From positions 886,001 to 950,000 of the forward strand of contig NZ_CP018822.1 of NCBI RefSeq assembly GCF_002000985.1: DNA of 64,000 nt. Reading direction: 5' to 3'. This DNA comes from Streptococcus gallolyticus subsp. gallolyticus DSM 16831 (GTDB lineage: Bacteria; Bacillota; Bacilli; Lactobacillales; Streptococcaceae). The notes under the pieces are model-generated. The model made no database searches. It was not told where the DNA came from and worked only from the letters and a program-made list of their open reading frames with translations. Positions within the stretch are counted from its first letter, which is position 1; each line of letters starts with the position of its first letter. This document shows, piece by piece, positions 19,565-28,257 of this stretch. Made by a program: the position numbers and the translations under genes.

Positions 19565-20830
19565 ATGGATTCAAAGAATACGAATCAAAATGAAAAGGGA
19601 ACAAATAAGTTTTCTGAGGTTGTTGGGAAAGCAAAATCACAATGGAGTGGTTTAAGCAAAACGAAGAAAATCATCGCTGGAGTTGCTGGTGTTATTGTAA
19701 TTGGTGGTGTAGGATTTGCTATTTATCAAGCTTCAACAGGGACTTCTGTTGCTAGTGCGATATCTGGAAGTCCACTAAAAATTACGGTTAATTCAGCCGA
19801 TGTCATCATACCAGAAGATTCAGAAAAGGGCACTACCTACGTTGCTTATAATGTTACTTTTGAAAATAAAGGTAGCGACAAAATTCAGATTAACTCATCG
19901 GATGTGCAACTAGTAGATGAAGATGGTGAAACACTATCAAGTGAATATGTCTATGCATCAACAAACGATTTTAAGGTTATGGATCTTGCTGGAGCAAGTC
20001 TAGGTAAAGGGAAGAAACGAACTGGTTATCTTGTTTATAAAGTTGATCCAAAGAAAAGTAAAGATTATTCAATTGAAGCAGAGTGTGTAGTAACTGGAGA
20101 CGATAGTTACGATAGAAAAGAAGCAGAACAATCACTTGCAAAAGTTACAGTTACCGATAACCGAGATGAAATTGAACAATTAGCGTCTGATTATATTAAC
20201 CAAGTATTTTTGGCTTCTCAATCAACATCAATTGGGCAATCAACTTCGGTAGGAGTTAAGGCATCGGATACAGCTCAAGTAACAAACTTGGCAAGTAAAT
20301 CCGATAAGAAAAAAGATAACGATTTCCAACTTGGAAATAGTATCGAGGCAGATAAAGAATTATTTGTGAAACGTTTCAAAGAAGAATTGGGTTCAGAATT
20401 TGATTACTTCACACCAAGTGATAGCGAAATGGAAACTTTTGTTAATCAATATATGGAAGCCAATGCCAAACGTGCACAAGTTAGTGTGTCTGTTGAAGAG
20501 CTGTATCCAACTTCTGCAAAAATAAAAGTTGAATCTAAATCAATTGATATTGCTAAAATTGATATGAATGATTTGGTTGACGGTTACCTTGAACAAGCAA
20601 CTGGTAAAGATTTTTCTTCTGATGAAGCAGTGATGCAGGATGCAGAAAAATATGTCTTTGCTAGTGTTCCAAGTCATTTTGATTCAACAGAATTAGCCAC
20701 AGAAACAGACGAAAACAGTATTTCGTTATCACTTAAAGATAAAAAATGGTCAGTGGATTCATCTGATAAAATTACTAACTATGGTTATTCTGGTTTGCAA
20801 AAATCAATGTCAGGACACTTCTTCTATTAA
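19565..20830 (+). CDS. Membrane-anchored protein with DUF4352-like outer domain
   Basis: 421 codons. A charged, Asn/Lys-rich cytoplasmic N-terminus (1-35) leads to one membrane segment (about 36-55, IIAGVAGVIVIGGVGFAIY), then an extracellular beta-rich domain (about 70-190: LKITVNSADVIIPEDSEKGTTYVAYNVTFENKGSDKIQINSSDVQLVDEDG) of the kind found in DUF4352/DUF5067 proteins, and a helical C-terminal half with DUF5105-like look. No lipobox. Own promoter (TATAAT 19526-19531) and SD AAAAGGAGA. Function unknown; a role at the cell surface is inferred from topology. Confidence 0.75.
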   Translation: MDSKNTNQNEKGTNKFSEVVGKAKSQWSGLSKTKKIIAGVAGVIVIGGVGFAIYQASTGTSVASAISGSPLKITVNSADVIIPEDSEKGTTYVAYNVTFENKGSDKIQINSSDVQLVDEDGETLSSEYVYASTNDFKVMDLAGASLGKGKKRTGYLVYKVDPKKSKDYSIEAECVVTGDDSYDRKEAEQSLAKVTVTDNRDEIEQLASDYINQVFLASQSTSIGQSTSVGVKASDTAQVTNLASKSDKKKDNDFQLGNSIEADKELFVKRFKEELGSEFDYFTPSDSEMETFVNQYMEANAKRAQVSVSVEELYPTSAKIKVESKSIDIAKIDMNDLVDGYLEQATGKDFSSDEAVMQDAEKYVFASVPSHFDSTELATETDENSISLSLKDKKWSVDSSDKITNYGYSGLQKSMSGHFFY

Positions 20831-20849
20831 AAAATAGTGATTCATTAAA

Positions 20850-20890
20850 AACAGTTACGATAGGCGCAAGCTTATGGTGGCTGTTTTTTT
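20850..20890 (+). terminator. Terminator after 421-codon surface protein gene
   Basis: AACAGTTACGATAGGC / GCTTATGGTGGCTGTT around a GCAA loop, 16 positions with one mismatch, then T7. Confidence 0.85.
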
Positions 20891-21028
20891 AGTTCCCTCG
20901 GTCTCAAGGCTGATTTTTAATGTGTTAGCCATTTTATTTAGTTTTGTTTAAGCAAAACGCCGTATGCTACTTGCTATAATCTTTGAAAGCAATGAAAGGA
21001 AAGAGCGAAGCTCTCTTGGTAAAGTAAT

Positions 21029-21274
21029 ATGCCTAATCATTTTGATCGAGGTCCTGGTGGACCTCATGGTCCAGAATTTGGTGGTCCTCGTCCACCCCAT
21101 CGCCCGCCTTATGGATATCGAAGAGGCGGATTTGGTCTTGGTAGTATTTTGTTAGCAGGTGCGGCAGCGGCTGCAGCAGGGGCTTTGATTGGTAAAGCTT
21201 CACAAAATCAAACGCAAAATACCACCAGAAAGACAAAAGACGTTACTAATGATGATGACGGTTTTGTTTGGTAA
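21029..21274 (+). CDS. Gly/Pro/His-rich small membrane protein
   Basis: 81 codons. The first 35 residues are a low-complexity Gly/Pro/His/Arg tract (MPNHFDRGPGGPHGPEFGGP onward). Residues 38-56 form an Ala-rich hydrophobic stretch (SILLAGAAAAAAGALIGKA), followed by a polar tail ending DDDGFVW. A TATAAT lies at 20975-20980. The SD AAAGGAAAG (20995-21003) is 25 nt from the ATG, with a small AGAGC-GAA-GCTCT hairpin in between. No family recognised; coding is supported by promoter, SD and coherent composition. Confidence 0.6.
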   Translation: MPNHFDRGPGGPHGPEFGGPRPPHRPPYGYRRGGFGLGSILLAGAAAAAAGALIGKASQNQTQNTTRKTKDVTNDDDGFVW

Positions 21275-21329
21275 ATGACTAAAAAAGTAAGAATATCATA
21301 TCGTTAATTATGTCATCATACAAAAAAGA

Positions 21330-21366
21330 TTCACCTAGACTCATAAAAGAGCTAGGTGAATTTTTT
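21330..21366. terminator. Bidirectional terminator
   Basis: TTCACCTAG (21330-21338) / CTAGGTGAA (21352-21360), T6 on plus and A6 before it. It lies between the 81-codon gene and the convergent acyltransferase. Confidence 0.85.
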
Positions 21367-22714
21367 AGTTTCGATTTCTCAAACCGTCTTTTGGTGTGGT
21401 AAATGGGATACTGTCAGAAACTTGGGCGTTTGTGATACCCAATTCTGCCAAGGTTTCAAGAAATGGTTTGACATAAGTATCTTCTGGAAAGTTCTGTTTG
21501 ACATCAATGGTGAATTTACCGCTGGCACAAATCATATTAATTGAAAGTCCGATTGTTCCTGCGCTGTAAAGGTGAATACTATCAATATATTGCTCGTTTT
21601 CGTTGAGAATGAATTGCCCAATGTAGCTAATGGTGTAAGTGTTGAGGTGAATATTTTCCATGAAAGCTAATAGTTTTTGTTTCTCTTCAAATGACGGTGC
21701 TTCATCTAATTTATTATAAAGTCCGATGATACCATTAGCCTCTTTTTTACAGAAATCAATGTCTTTTTGTTGATTGAGATAAGTCCGATAGTTGGTAGCA
21801 ATTTCCTTAAACGTTTTGCTTGTATCGTCTTTAGTATATGGTAGAATCATTGATTTGACAGTATTTTTAAAGGTATTTTCATAACCAAGCGCCGCACGCA
21901 TATCGGTGGCAATGTTAGCATTGATTGGTTTGTCAAAATCTGGGAAAAGTTTGGCAATGGTTTGACTGATCGCATAGCTTAGTAAAATGACAGGTGTTGC
22001 GTTGTTAGCTTTTGCAACTGCCATGTAATCGCTTTGTGGAATGGTAATCTCAAAACGATAGTCGTTGATGTCATCATTTGGCTTGCTTTCAGGAATTTCA
22101 TAGGCATCACGAGAGAAAGTCGGAAAGTCTTTGCTGTCATCATAATCGTAAAATTCCCAGAAAGCATCAGCGGTTTCATTTGGCAAAAGTGGCGTATCTT
22201 TGAGACGAATGCCTTCAGCTTGAGCATTAGAATGATAAAAACGTTGGCAGTAGTAGTAAATGACTGTTTCAATGAACGGCTTGACACCGCGACCGTCGCA
22301 AAGGGCATGGTGAAAAGCAAAATAAGCAGAATTTTTATGATAAGTGACTTCTACCAAATGTTCATTGATACGAATGCTGCCAAGTTTTCCAAGTTTTTTA
22401 GTGGGATGCGCAACCATGGCGACAGGATTTTGCACGATGTAAAAGTCACCGTCTAATTCAATCAAACGTGTATTAATGTATGGAAAACGCATTAAGGCAT
22501 AACGAATGGCTTCGGTCAAATCGCTACCAGAGACACGTTCTTTAAAACGAACCTCAAAAACTTCGCTATCCATGCCTTGGCTCATATAAAGATAAGATTG
22601 TCCTGAACGTACCTTATCCAAGCTATCATCAGCGGTTGAGCCTGATTGGTTGATAAGATGCTCTTTACGCATACGTCCTAATTGATTGGCAGTTTGTTTT
22701 AATTGTTCAAACAT
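21365..22714 (-). CDS. Condensation-fold acyltransferase (alcohol acetyltransferase-like)
   Basis: 449 codons. The chloramphenicol-acetyltransferase/condensation superfamily active-site motif HHxxxDG is visible as FHHALCDGRG (about residue 133-140). There is no signal peptide or carrier-protein domain, so it resembles stand-alone PapA/AATase-type enzymes that move acyl groups from CoA to an alcohol or amine. Substrate not deducible. SD AGGAGGTGT is close to the ATG. It stands alone, convergent with the small protein and codirectional with the CPBP gene. Possibly part of a strain-variable block. Confidence 0.75.
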   Translation of the reverse strand: MFEQLKQTANQLGRMRKEHLINQSGSTADDSLDKVRSGQSYLYMSQGMDSEVFEVRFKERVSGSDLTEAIRYALMRFPYINTRLIELDGDFYIVQNPVAMVAHPTKKLGKLGSIRINEHLVEVTYHKNSAYFAFHHALCDGRGVKPFIETVIYYYCQRFYHSNAQAEGIRLKDTPLLPNETADAFWEFYDYDDSKDFPTFSRDAYEIPESKPNDDINDYRFEITIPQSDYMAVAKANNATPVILLSYAISQTIAKLFPDFDKPINANIATDMRAALGYENTFKNTVKSMILPYTKDDTSKTFKEIATNYRTYLNQQKDIDFCKKEANGIIGLYNKLDEAPSFEEKQKLLAFMENIHLNTYTISYIGQFILNENEQYIDSIHLYSAGTIGLSINMICASGKFTIDVKQNFPEDTYVKPFLETLAELGITNAQVSDSIPFTTPKDGLRNRN

Positions 22715-22760
22715 ATTGACACCTCCTATTTGGCATTATTATAAAACATTATGATAATGA

Positions 22761-22796
22761 AAAAAACGACAAGTTCTTGCTGAACTGTCGGTTTTT
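22761..22796 (-). terminator. Terminator after CPBP gene
   Basis: On the minus strand CGACAGTTC and GAACTTGTCG pair with a one-base bulge around a 5-nt loop, followed by T6. Confidence 0.75.
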
Positions 22797-22808
22797 GAGA
22801 GTATAAAT

Positions 22809-23591
22809 TTATAAATTAGTTTCTTGCTGATTAAGATTTTTATCTAAACTAAACAGTGTAATGATAGAAAAGAGTGCTAGTGGCGAATAAATAATAATGA
22901 GTGTTAACCACGGATTTACATCAACTGTTCCGGATGTAATTGTTGGCTGAAAATCGATTAAAGCGTGGATTAGGACGGGTAGCCAAAGTGAATTAGCAGT
23001 TATGCGGATAATAGCAAAAACTAAACCTATCACCGTTGCATAGAACACTTGTTGTAAAACAGCTTGGACTGGGCTATGTATGATATTGACCAAATGCAAT
23101 AGCCCAAATATTGCTGAGGAGATTAGTGATGTTAATATTAATTTAAAACGATTATTTTGGAAAAGATTTAAAATGCCGGAGAAAAATAATCCTCGCACTA
23201 AAAATTCTTCAAATATTCCCGCCGATAATGCAACCAGCAGAGAAGGTAGAAAGAGTCCAAACCCGCCCGATAAGACCCCTTGAATATTATCTCCAATATT
23301 TAAAGCTACTACTAAAAAGGCAATAAAAAGTAAAATTAAGATTGTTAGCCAAATTTTAGACATTCTTGATAGTTTAATAGACTTGTTAAATAATTTTTCA
23401 GATTTGATAAAGTAATAACAAACACCAGCTAAAATAACGCTAAGCAAAAATCTTAGAGAAGCACCAACAACTGTAGCTTCTTTACTCATATCCTTTAGAA
23501 AATTAGAGCTTATGACAAACGCCATAAATACGACTGTTCCGGTTACTAATTGTAACAAGCCGTTACTTTTTTTTATTGAATCTATAATCAA
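22809..23591 (-). CDS. CPBP-family intramembrane metalloprotease
   Basis: 260 codons, about seven membrane segments. The family motifs are present: EEFLVRGLFF (EExxxR), FGLLHLVN (FxxxH) and HALIDFQ (HxxxD/N). CPBP (Abi) proteins cleave within membranes and in lactic acid bacteria often give bacteriocin self-immunity, but no bacteriocin gene is seen nearby. The start is TTG at 23589-23591: a perfect GGAGG lies 9 nt upstream on the minus strand, and no ATG fits. Confidence 0.85.
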   Translation of the reverse strand: MIIDSIKKSNGLLQLVTGTVVFMAFVISSNFLKDMSKEATVVGASLRFLLSVILAGVCYYFIKSEKLFNKSIKLSRMSKIWLTILILLFIAFLVVALNIGDNIQGVLSGGFGLFLPSLLVALSAGIFEEFLVRGLFFSGILNLFQNNRFKLILTSLISSAIFGLLHLVNIIHSPVQAVLQQVFYATVIGLVFAIIRITANSLWLPVLIHALIDFQPTITSGTVDVNPWLTLIIIYSPLALFSIITLFSLDKNLNQQETNL

Positions 23592-23903
23592 ATTTAGAAT
23601 CCTCCATTTTTAGTATTATATTATTAATACAATAACTATAGCATATTGTTTTTAGGTAGTCAAATAATATGAATCTGGGATAAAATGATTGTTTTTTGAT
23701 ACAGATTCTAGTGACATGATATAATAATTTTATTTTCAATAAACTGTTGCAATCCATGATGATAACGTCAATTGTAATCACTAAATAATTGAATTTAGTA
23801 CAGATTAGCACTATAATGAAGGTGTAAAAATATCGAATATCAAGACCTTGTTCGTGTTGTAATGGCTTGGTCTTGTAGGAGTTCTTGTTAGTGGAGGTAG
23901 CGT
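23592..23903. other. Divergent intergenic region upstream of bile salt hydrolase
   Basis: It holds the CPBP SD (23601-23605), a bsh promoter with TTGAAT (23789-23794), 17-nt spacer and TATAAT (23812-23817), and in the bsh leader a hairpin CAAGACC (23841-23847) / GGTCTTG (23869-23875). I see no further gene. Confidence 0.6.
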
Positions 23904-24884
23904 ATGTGTACAGCTATAACTTATCAAACTAAAGACAATTATTTTGGTCGAAATCTTGATTTGGATTTTTCTTATCATGAAGAAGTTACGATTTGTCCCA
24001 GAAATTATCCTCTTTCATTCAAGTACGAGACAAAACAAGACACTCATTTAGCAATTATTGGCATGGCAACAGTTGTAGATGACTATCCATTGTTTTATGA
24101 TGCTACAAATGAAAAAGGTTTAAGTATGGCAGGATTAAATTTCCCAGAAAATGCTGATTTTAAACCTGCTAAAGATGGCAAAACAAATGTTGCCTCTTTT
24201 GAATTCATCCTTTGGATCTTGTCGCAGTGTGAAAGTGTGTCAGAAGTGCGTCAACAATGTGAAAATTTAAATTTAACTGATGATGCTTTTAGTTCAGACT
24301 ATCCTGTATCGCCATTGCATTGGATGATTTCAGATAGCAAGGAATCTATTGTTGTAGAACCTGTAAAGGATAAAGTGGCTATATATGATAATCCTATAGG
24401 TGTTTTAACTAATAATCCAACATTTGATAAACAGTTATTTAATCTTAATAATTATCGTCACCTATCGCCAAAAGTATCTGACAATTTATTTTCAAAAGTT
24501 CTCGATTTAGATGTTTACAGTCGTGGTATGGGTGGAATAGGACTTCCGGGTGATTTGTCGTCAATGTCGCGTTTCGTTAAGGTAGCATTTACAAAATTAA
24601 ATGCTGTAGCTGATAGTTCTGAAGCTAGTAGCGTTAATCAATTCTTCCATATTTTGAAATCTGTTGAACAACAAAAAGGCTTGTGTTATGTTGATGAAAG
24701 CAATGGATATGAATATACTATTTATAGTTCTTGTGTGAATGTTGATAAAGGGATTTATTATTACACTACTTATGAAAATTCACAAATCACAGCAATTGAT
24801 ATGCATCAAGAAAATCTTGATAGCAGTCGATTAATTCGTTACCCACTTCAAAAAGAATGGAATGTACTTTATCAAAATAAATAG
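23904..24884 (+). CDS. bsh: Bile salt hydrolase (choloylglycine hydrolase)
   Basis: 326 codons. It cleaves the amide bond of glycine/taurine-conjugated bile acids. N-terminal nucleophile hydrolase: Cys2 becomes the N-terminal nucleophile after Met removal, and the family residues are visible as Arg16, Asp19, Asn79 (AGLNFP), Asn171 (TNNPTF) and Arg223 (SRFVKVAF). Sequence around these sites resembles lactobacillus bile salt hydrolases more than penicillin V acylases. No signal peptide, so cytoplasmic. SD GGAGG before ATG. Fits a gut streptococcus. Confidence 0.92.
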   Translation: MCTAITYQTKDNYFGRNLDLDFSYHEEVTICPRNYPLSFKYETKQDTHLAIIGMATVVDDYPLFYDATNEKGLSMAGLNFPENADFKPAKDGKTNVASFEFILWILSQCESVSEVRQQCENLNLTDDAFSSDYPVSPLHWMISDSKESIVVEPVKDKVAIYDNPIGVLTNNPTFDKQLFNLNNYRHLSPKVSDNLFSKVLDLDVYSRGMGGIGLPGDLSSMSRFVKVAFTKLNAVADSSEASSVNQFFHILKSVEQQKGLCYVDESNGYEYTIYSSCVNVDKGIYYYTTYENSQITAIDMHQENLDSSRLIRYPLQKEWNVLYQNK

Positions 24885-24900
24885 CAATCGAGGTGATAAG

Positions 24901-25428
24901 ATGACTACATACAAAGATTTGTTAATAGATAATCTTAATCGTGCTTATGAGCGATTTGAGCGTGCTTTTAATGGTGTGACCATAGAGGAAGCTAATCGCT
25001 TCCCTGTGGCCAATCAAGCGCCGCAGATAAAATCCATGACTTGGCTAGCTTGGCATACCGCACGAGAGCTCGATTTTCAAATTGCCGATTTGGCAGATGA
25101 AAAGCCAATCTGGCATACCCAAAATTGGAAAGCAGAATTTCCCTTTACTATAGCTGACGATGCCCAAGATTGGGCGCATAGTTTATCAGAAGCACGCTTG
25201 ATTCAAAGTGATAATAAGGAAGCTTTATTCGGGTATTTAAAGGCTGCTACAATAGCAGCGATAAATTATGTTGAAACTCTAACAGAATCCAGTTTAGATG
25301 ATATCGTTGATGACAATTGGACGCCAGCAGTCACACGCGGTGTGCGTCTGGTCTCCATTATCGATGATGCTAGCATGCATTCTGGTCAAGTCTTTTACAG
25401 CCGACGATTGCTTGGCTTAGTGGACTAA
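24901..25428 (+). CDS. DinB-family protein
   Basis: 175 codons from the ATG at 24901, chosen because GAGGTGATAAG directly precedes it; an upstream in-frame ATG at 24862 lies inside bsh and has no SD. DinB/YfiT four-helix fold with candidate metal histidines in AWHTARELD (about 47) and DDASMHSGQVFYSRRLLG near the end. Many family members are thiol (bacillithiol/mycothiol)-dependent transferases or of unknown role. Follows bsh by 16 nt, so probably cotranscribed; ends at a strong terminator. Confidence 0.85.
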   Translation: MTTYKDLLIDNLNRAYERFERAFNGVTIEEANRFPVANQAPQIKSMTWLAWHTARELDFQIADLADEKPIWHTQNWKAEFPFTIADDAQDWAHSLSEARLIQSDNKEALFGYLKAATIAAINYVETLTESSLDDIVDDNWTPAVTRGVRLVSIIDDASMHSGQVFYSRRLLGLVD

Positions 25429-25442
25429 AAAAAACTATCTAT

Positions 25443-25481
25443 AAAAGACAAGAAGTCTCATGTTGAGGCTTCTTGTCTTTT
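25443..25481 (+). terminator. Terminator after DinB gene
   Basis: A 17-position stem (25443-25459 with 25465-25481) around ATGTT, one mismatch, ending in T4. Confidence 0.88.
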
Positions 25482-25514
25482 GCTTAATAATGTAAGAAAA
25501 AAGAGACTTATTTC

Positions 25515-25543
25515 TTGACAAGTGAGTGAATACTCACTATAAT
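25515..25543 (+). promoter_or_regulatory. Promoter with TetR-type operator in the spacer
   Basis: TTGACA (25515-25520), 17-nt spacer, TATAAT (25538-25543). The spacer is filled by the perfect palindrome AGTGAGTGAATACTCACT (25521-25538). A further half-site TCACTCACTT lies near 25563-25572. This is the ideal place for repression by the TetR gene at the end of the operon. Confidence 0.88.
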
Positions 25544-25600
25544 GTCTTTTGTAAGTAACTAATCACTCACTTTTATCAAACATAGAAAGAAGGTTTATCA

Positions 25601-26326
25601 ATGGAGAAAGTCATTGATTTGAAAGATTTAAAAAAAGCTTTCTCTGCGCAAACGGTTTTGAATGGTGTGACCCTTGAAGTTAATAAAGGTGAAATCATCG
25701 GACTGATTGGTCCATCTGGTGCAGGAAAGTCAACAATGATAAAAACTATGCTGGGAATGGAAAAGGCAGATAGTGGAACAGCTTTGGTGCTCAATACTCA
25801 AATGCCTAATCGGCATATCTTGGGAAAAATTGGTTATATGGCTCAATCGGATGCTCTTTATGATGCCTTGACTGGTCTTGAAAATTTGGAATTTTATGGA
25901 CAGATGAAAGGAATTGCCAAGAAAGACTTAACTTTGCAAATTCACCATGTAGCACGAGTTGTTGACTTGCAAGATCATCTTGATAAATTTGTCTCAGGCT
26001 ATTCTGGAGGAATGAAACGTCGTTTATCACTTGCCATTGCCTTACTTGGAAATCCTGAATTACTGATTTTGGATGAACCAACGGTAGGAATTGACCCTTC
26101 TCTTCGTCGAAAAATATGGGCAGAGTTAGATAATATTCGCCAAGAAGGACGTTCTGTGTTCATTACGACACACGTTATGGACGAAGCAGAACTTACAGAT
26201 AAGGTTGCTTTGCTCTTACATGGTGACGTCATTGCTTTTGATACACCGCAGGGGCTCAAAGAGCGTTATGGTGTCAATACTGTGGAAGAAGCATTTTTGG
26301 CTGCTGAAGATAGGGAGGAACTTTAA
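25601..26326 (+). CDS. ABC-2 type exporter, ATP-binding subunit
   Basis: 241 codons. Walker A GPSGAGKS (37-44), Q-loop GYMAQSDALYD, signature YSGGMKRRLSLA and Walker B LLILDEPTVGIDPS are all intact. Related to drug/antibiotic or lipid exporters (DrrA/YhiH-like). First gene of a three-gene operon with its permease and a TetR regulator. SD AAGAAGG before ATG. Confidence 0.93.
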   Translation: MEKVIDLKDLKKAFSAQTVLNGVTLEVNKGEIIGLIGPSGAGKSTMIKTMLGMEKADSGTALVLNTQMPNRHILGKIGYMAQSDALYDALTGLENLEFYGQMKGIAKKDLTLQIHHVARVVDLQDHLDKFVSGYSGGMKRRLSLAIALLGNPELLILDEPTVGIDPSLRRKIWAELDNIRQEGRSVFITTHVMDEAELTDKVALLLHGDVIAFDTPQGLKERYGVNTVEEAFLAAEDREEL

Positions 26327-26327
26327 G

Positions 26328-27434
26328 ATGCGTATTCTAGCAATTGCAAAAAAAGTATTAAAAGAATTACTGCGTGATAAGCGTACCCTAGCTATGATGT
26401 TTTTGGCACCAATTCTTATTATGTGGTTGATGAATATTATGTTTTCGGCTAATAGTACAACTTCAGTAACTATTGCTGCTGTTGATGTTCCAAGTAGTTT
26501 GATTGAAAATCTTGATGATGTGGAACATGTTTCTGTTGAAAAATATACTAGTGTTAAAGCGGCACAAAAGGATTTTGATAATCAGGAAGTTGATGCGATT
26601 CTTACAGTTGATGATGGTACTTATGACGTAACCTATGCCAATACAGACTCATCTAAAACTACTCTAACCCGTCAAGCTATTAAATCGGTGCTTAGTTTGT
26701 CTAGTATCAACCAGTTTATGAGCCAAGTTAAGGAAGCTGTAGCTGAAACGCCGAGTCTCGCTTCCCTTCTCCCTACCAGCAACGCTAGTTCGACTGACTT
26801 AACCGAACACTATGATTATGGTGACGAAAATACGGGATTCTTTGCCAAGATGATTCCAATCCTTATGGGCTTCATGGTTTTCTTCTTTGTCTTTTTGATT
26901 TCAGGAATGGCGTTACTCAAAGAACGTACGAGTGGTACTCTTGATCGTTTGTTAGCCACACCCGTTAAACGTAGCGACATTGTGTTTGGATATATGATTT
27001 CCTATGGTATCATAGCGGTTATTCAAACTGTTGTTATTGTCCTTTCAACTATCTGGCTGCTTGATATTGAGGTAGTTGGTAATATTATCAATGTCATCAT
27101 TGTGAATTTTGTTTTAGCTTTGGTAGCCCTAGCTTTTGGAATTTTATTATCTACTCTAGCAAAATCAGAATTTCAGATGATGCAGTTTTTACCGCTGGTA
27201 ATCATGCCTCAGCTCTTTTTCTCAGGAATCATTCCTCTGGATAGTATGGCAGATTGGGTACAGTATATTGGTAAAATTCTTCCTCTCTCATACTCAGGAG
27301 ATGCCTTGACTAAGATTATCATGTATGGTGACGGATTTAATAGCATTGCCTTTGATATTTTAATCTTATTAATCTTTCTCGTTGGTTTAACCACTGCTAA
27401 TATTATCGGGCTCAAACGCTATCGTAAAGTGTGA
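26328..27434 (+). CDS. ABC-2 type exporter, permease subunit
   Basis: 368 codons from the ATG at 26328, 1 nt after the ATPase stop and preceded by GGGAGGAAC; the longer reading frame upstream overlaps the ATPase. One membrane segment near 20-40, a large external loop (about 45-175), then five membrane segments with the ABC-2 motif RTSGTLDRLLATPVKRSDIVFGY. It should export a hydrophobic or toxic compound. Substrate unknown. Confidence 0.92.
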   Translation: MRILAIAKKVLKELLRDKRTLAMMFLAPILIMWLMNIMFSANSTTSVTIAAVDVPSSLIENLDDVEHVSVEKYTSVKAAQKDFDNQEVDAILTVDDGTYDVTYANTDSSKTTLTRQAIKSVLSLSSINQFMSQVKEAVAETPSLASLLPTSNASSTDLTEHYDYGDENTGFFAKMIPILMGFMVFFFVFLISGMALLKERTSGTLDRLLATPVKRSDIVFGYMISYGIIAVIQTVVIVLSTIWLLDIEVVGNIINVIIVNFVLALVALAFGILLSTLAKSEFQMMQFLPLVIMPQLFFSGIIPLDSMADWVQYIGKILPLSYSGDALTKIIMYGDGFNSIAFDILILLIFLVGLTTANIIGLKRYRKV

Positions 27435-27475
27435 TATAATGAAAGAAGTGGTGATAAAAAGGAGTTTAGTTTTAC

Positions 27476-28090
27476 ATGACTGAAAAAAATATCGTTTTAT
27501 CTTTTGAAGAACGTTTATCGAAAGTTAAAATGCCTTCGGGAAAACGCAATACCTTATTGGCAGCTATGAAGTTATTTGCAGCGCAAGGATTTCACGGAAC
27601 ATCAACTGCACAAATAGCAGAAGTGGCTGGAGTGAGTCAAGCAACTATTTTTAAATATTTTAAGACAAAAGAGGAATTGTTAATAGGTGTCTTGGAGCCA
27701 ATGGCAGAACTTTTGAGCGCTCCTTTTATCCAAAATATTATGAAGTTTAGCAAGAAAGAAGATATTGTTCATTATTTTATTTATGATCGTTACGCTTTTA
27801 TCAAAGCCAATCACTCATTGGTGAAGATTATCATGCAAGAACTATTGACGAATTCAGAAATGAAGCACTTTATTGGGAAACAGATGGAGCAATTAGCGCC
27901 CTCTATTGATAAAATTGCTGAGCGTCTGTGTGAAGGAAATCATCTTCGAAAAACAGAGGTCATCCGTATTGCGATTTCACCTTTTTTTAGCTATATAATG
28001 CAAATGGTTATTTTTGATGTAGAAAGTCAAGATGAAGAATACGATCTCGCTCTTTTAGAGCAGCAAACGTTAAAACTCTTGTCAGAATAA
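27476..28090 (+). CDS. TetR-family repressor of the exporter operon
   Basis: 204 codons. The N-terminal helix-turn-helix is clear (AAMKLFAAQGFHGTSTAQIAEVAGVSQATIFKYFKTKEELL, about 28-68). The C-terminal half is a ligand-binding domain of unknown specificity. Last gene of the operon, SD AAAAAGGAG. The palindrome between the -35 and -10 upstream of the ATPase gene is the probable operator, giving autoregulation and ligand-induced export. Confidence 0.92.
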   Translation: MTEKNIVLSFEERLSKVKMPSGKRNTLLAAMKLFAAQGFHGTSTAQIAEVAGVSQATIFKYFKTKEELLIGVLEPMAELLSAPFIQNIMKFSKKEDIVHYFIYDRYAFIKANHSLVKIIMQELLTNSEMKHFIGKQMEQLAPSIDKIAERLCEGNHLRKTEVIRIAISPFFSYIMQMVIFDVESQDEEYDLALLEQQTLKLLSE

Positions 28091-28257
28091 GGTGGAGAAA
28101 GCCAATATTTCATTTCAAAATGATGATGAGACTTTTTCAGAAACTGTCAGATGAACCTTTTATTACAAGTTTTTTTGTAAGTATTACATTTTTCATAAAA
28201 GTGTGCTATAATGAAATGTAAAACATTTTTTGGCAAAAAGCCCATAGAAAGAAGAAA

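Noticed and set aside
22809..23591. CPBP gene as immunity of a local bacteriocin
   Set aside because: No double-glycine leader peptide or bacteriocin transport gene is visible nearby.
24862..24900. Upstream start for the DinB gene
   Set aside because: It lies inside bsh without SD, while GAGGTGATAAG sits directly before ATG 24901.
25999..26259. Minus-strand open frames within the ABC ATPase and other genes
   Set aside because: They lack SD, show no domain and mirror strongly coding sequence on the opposite strand.
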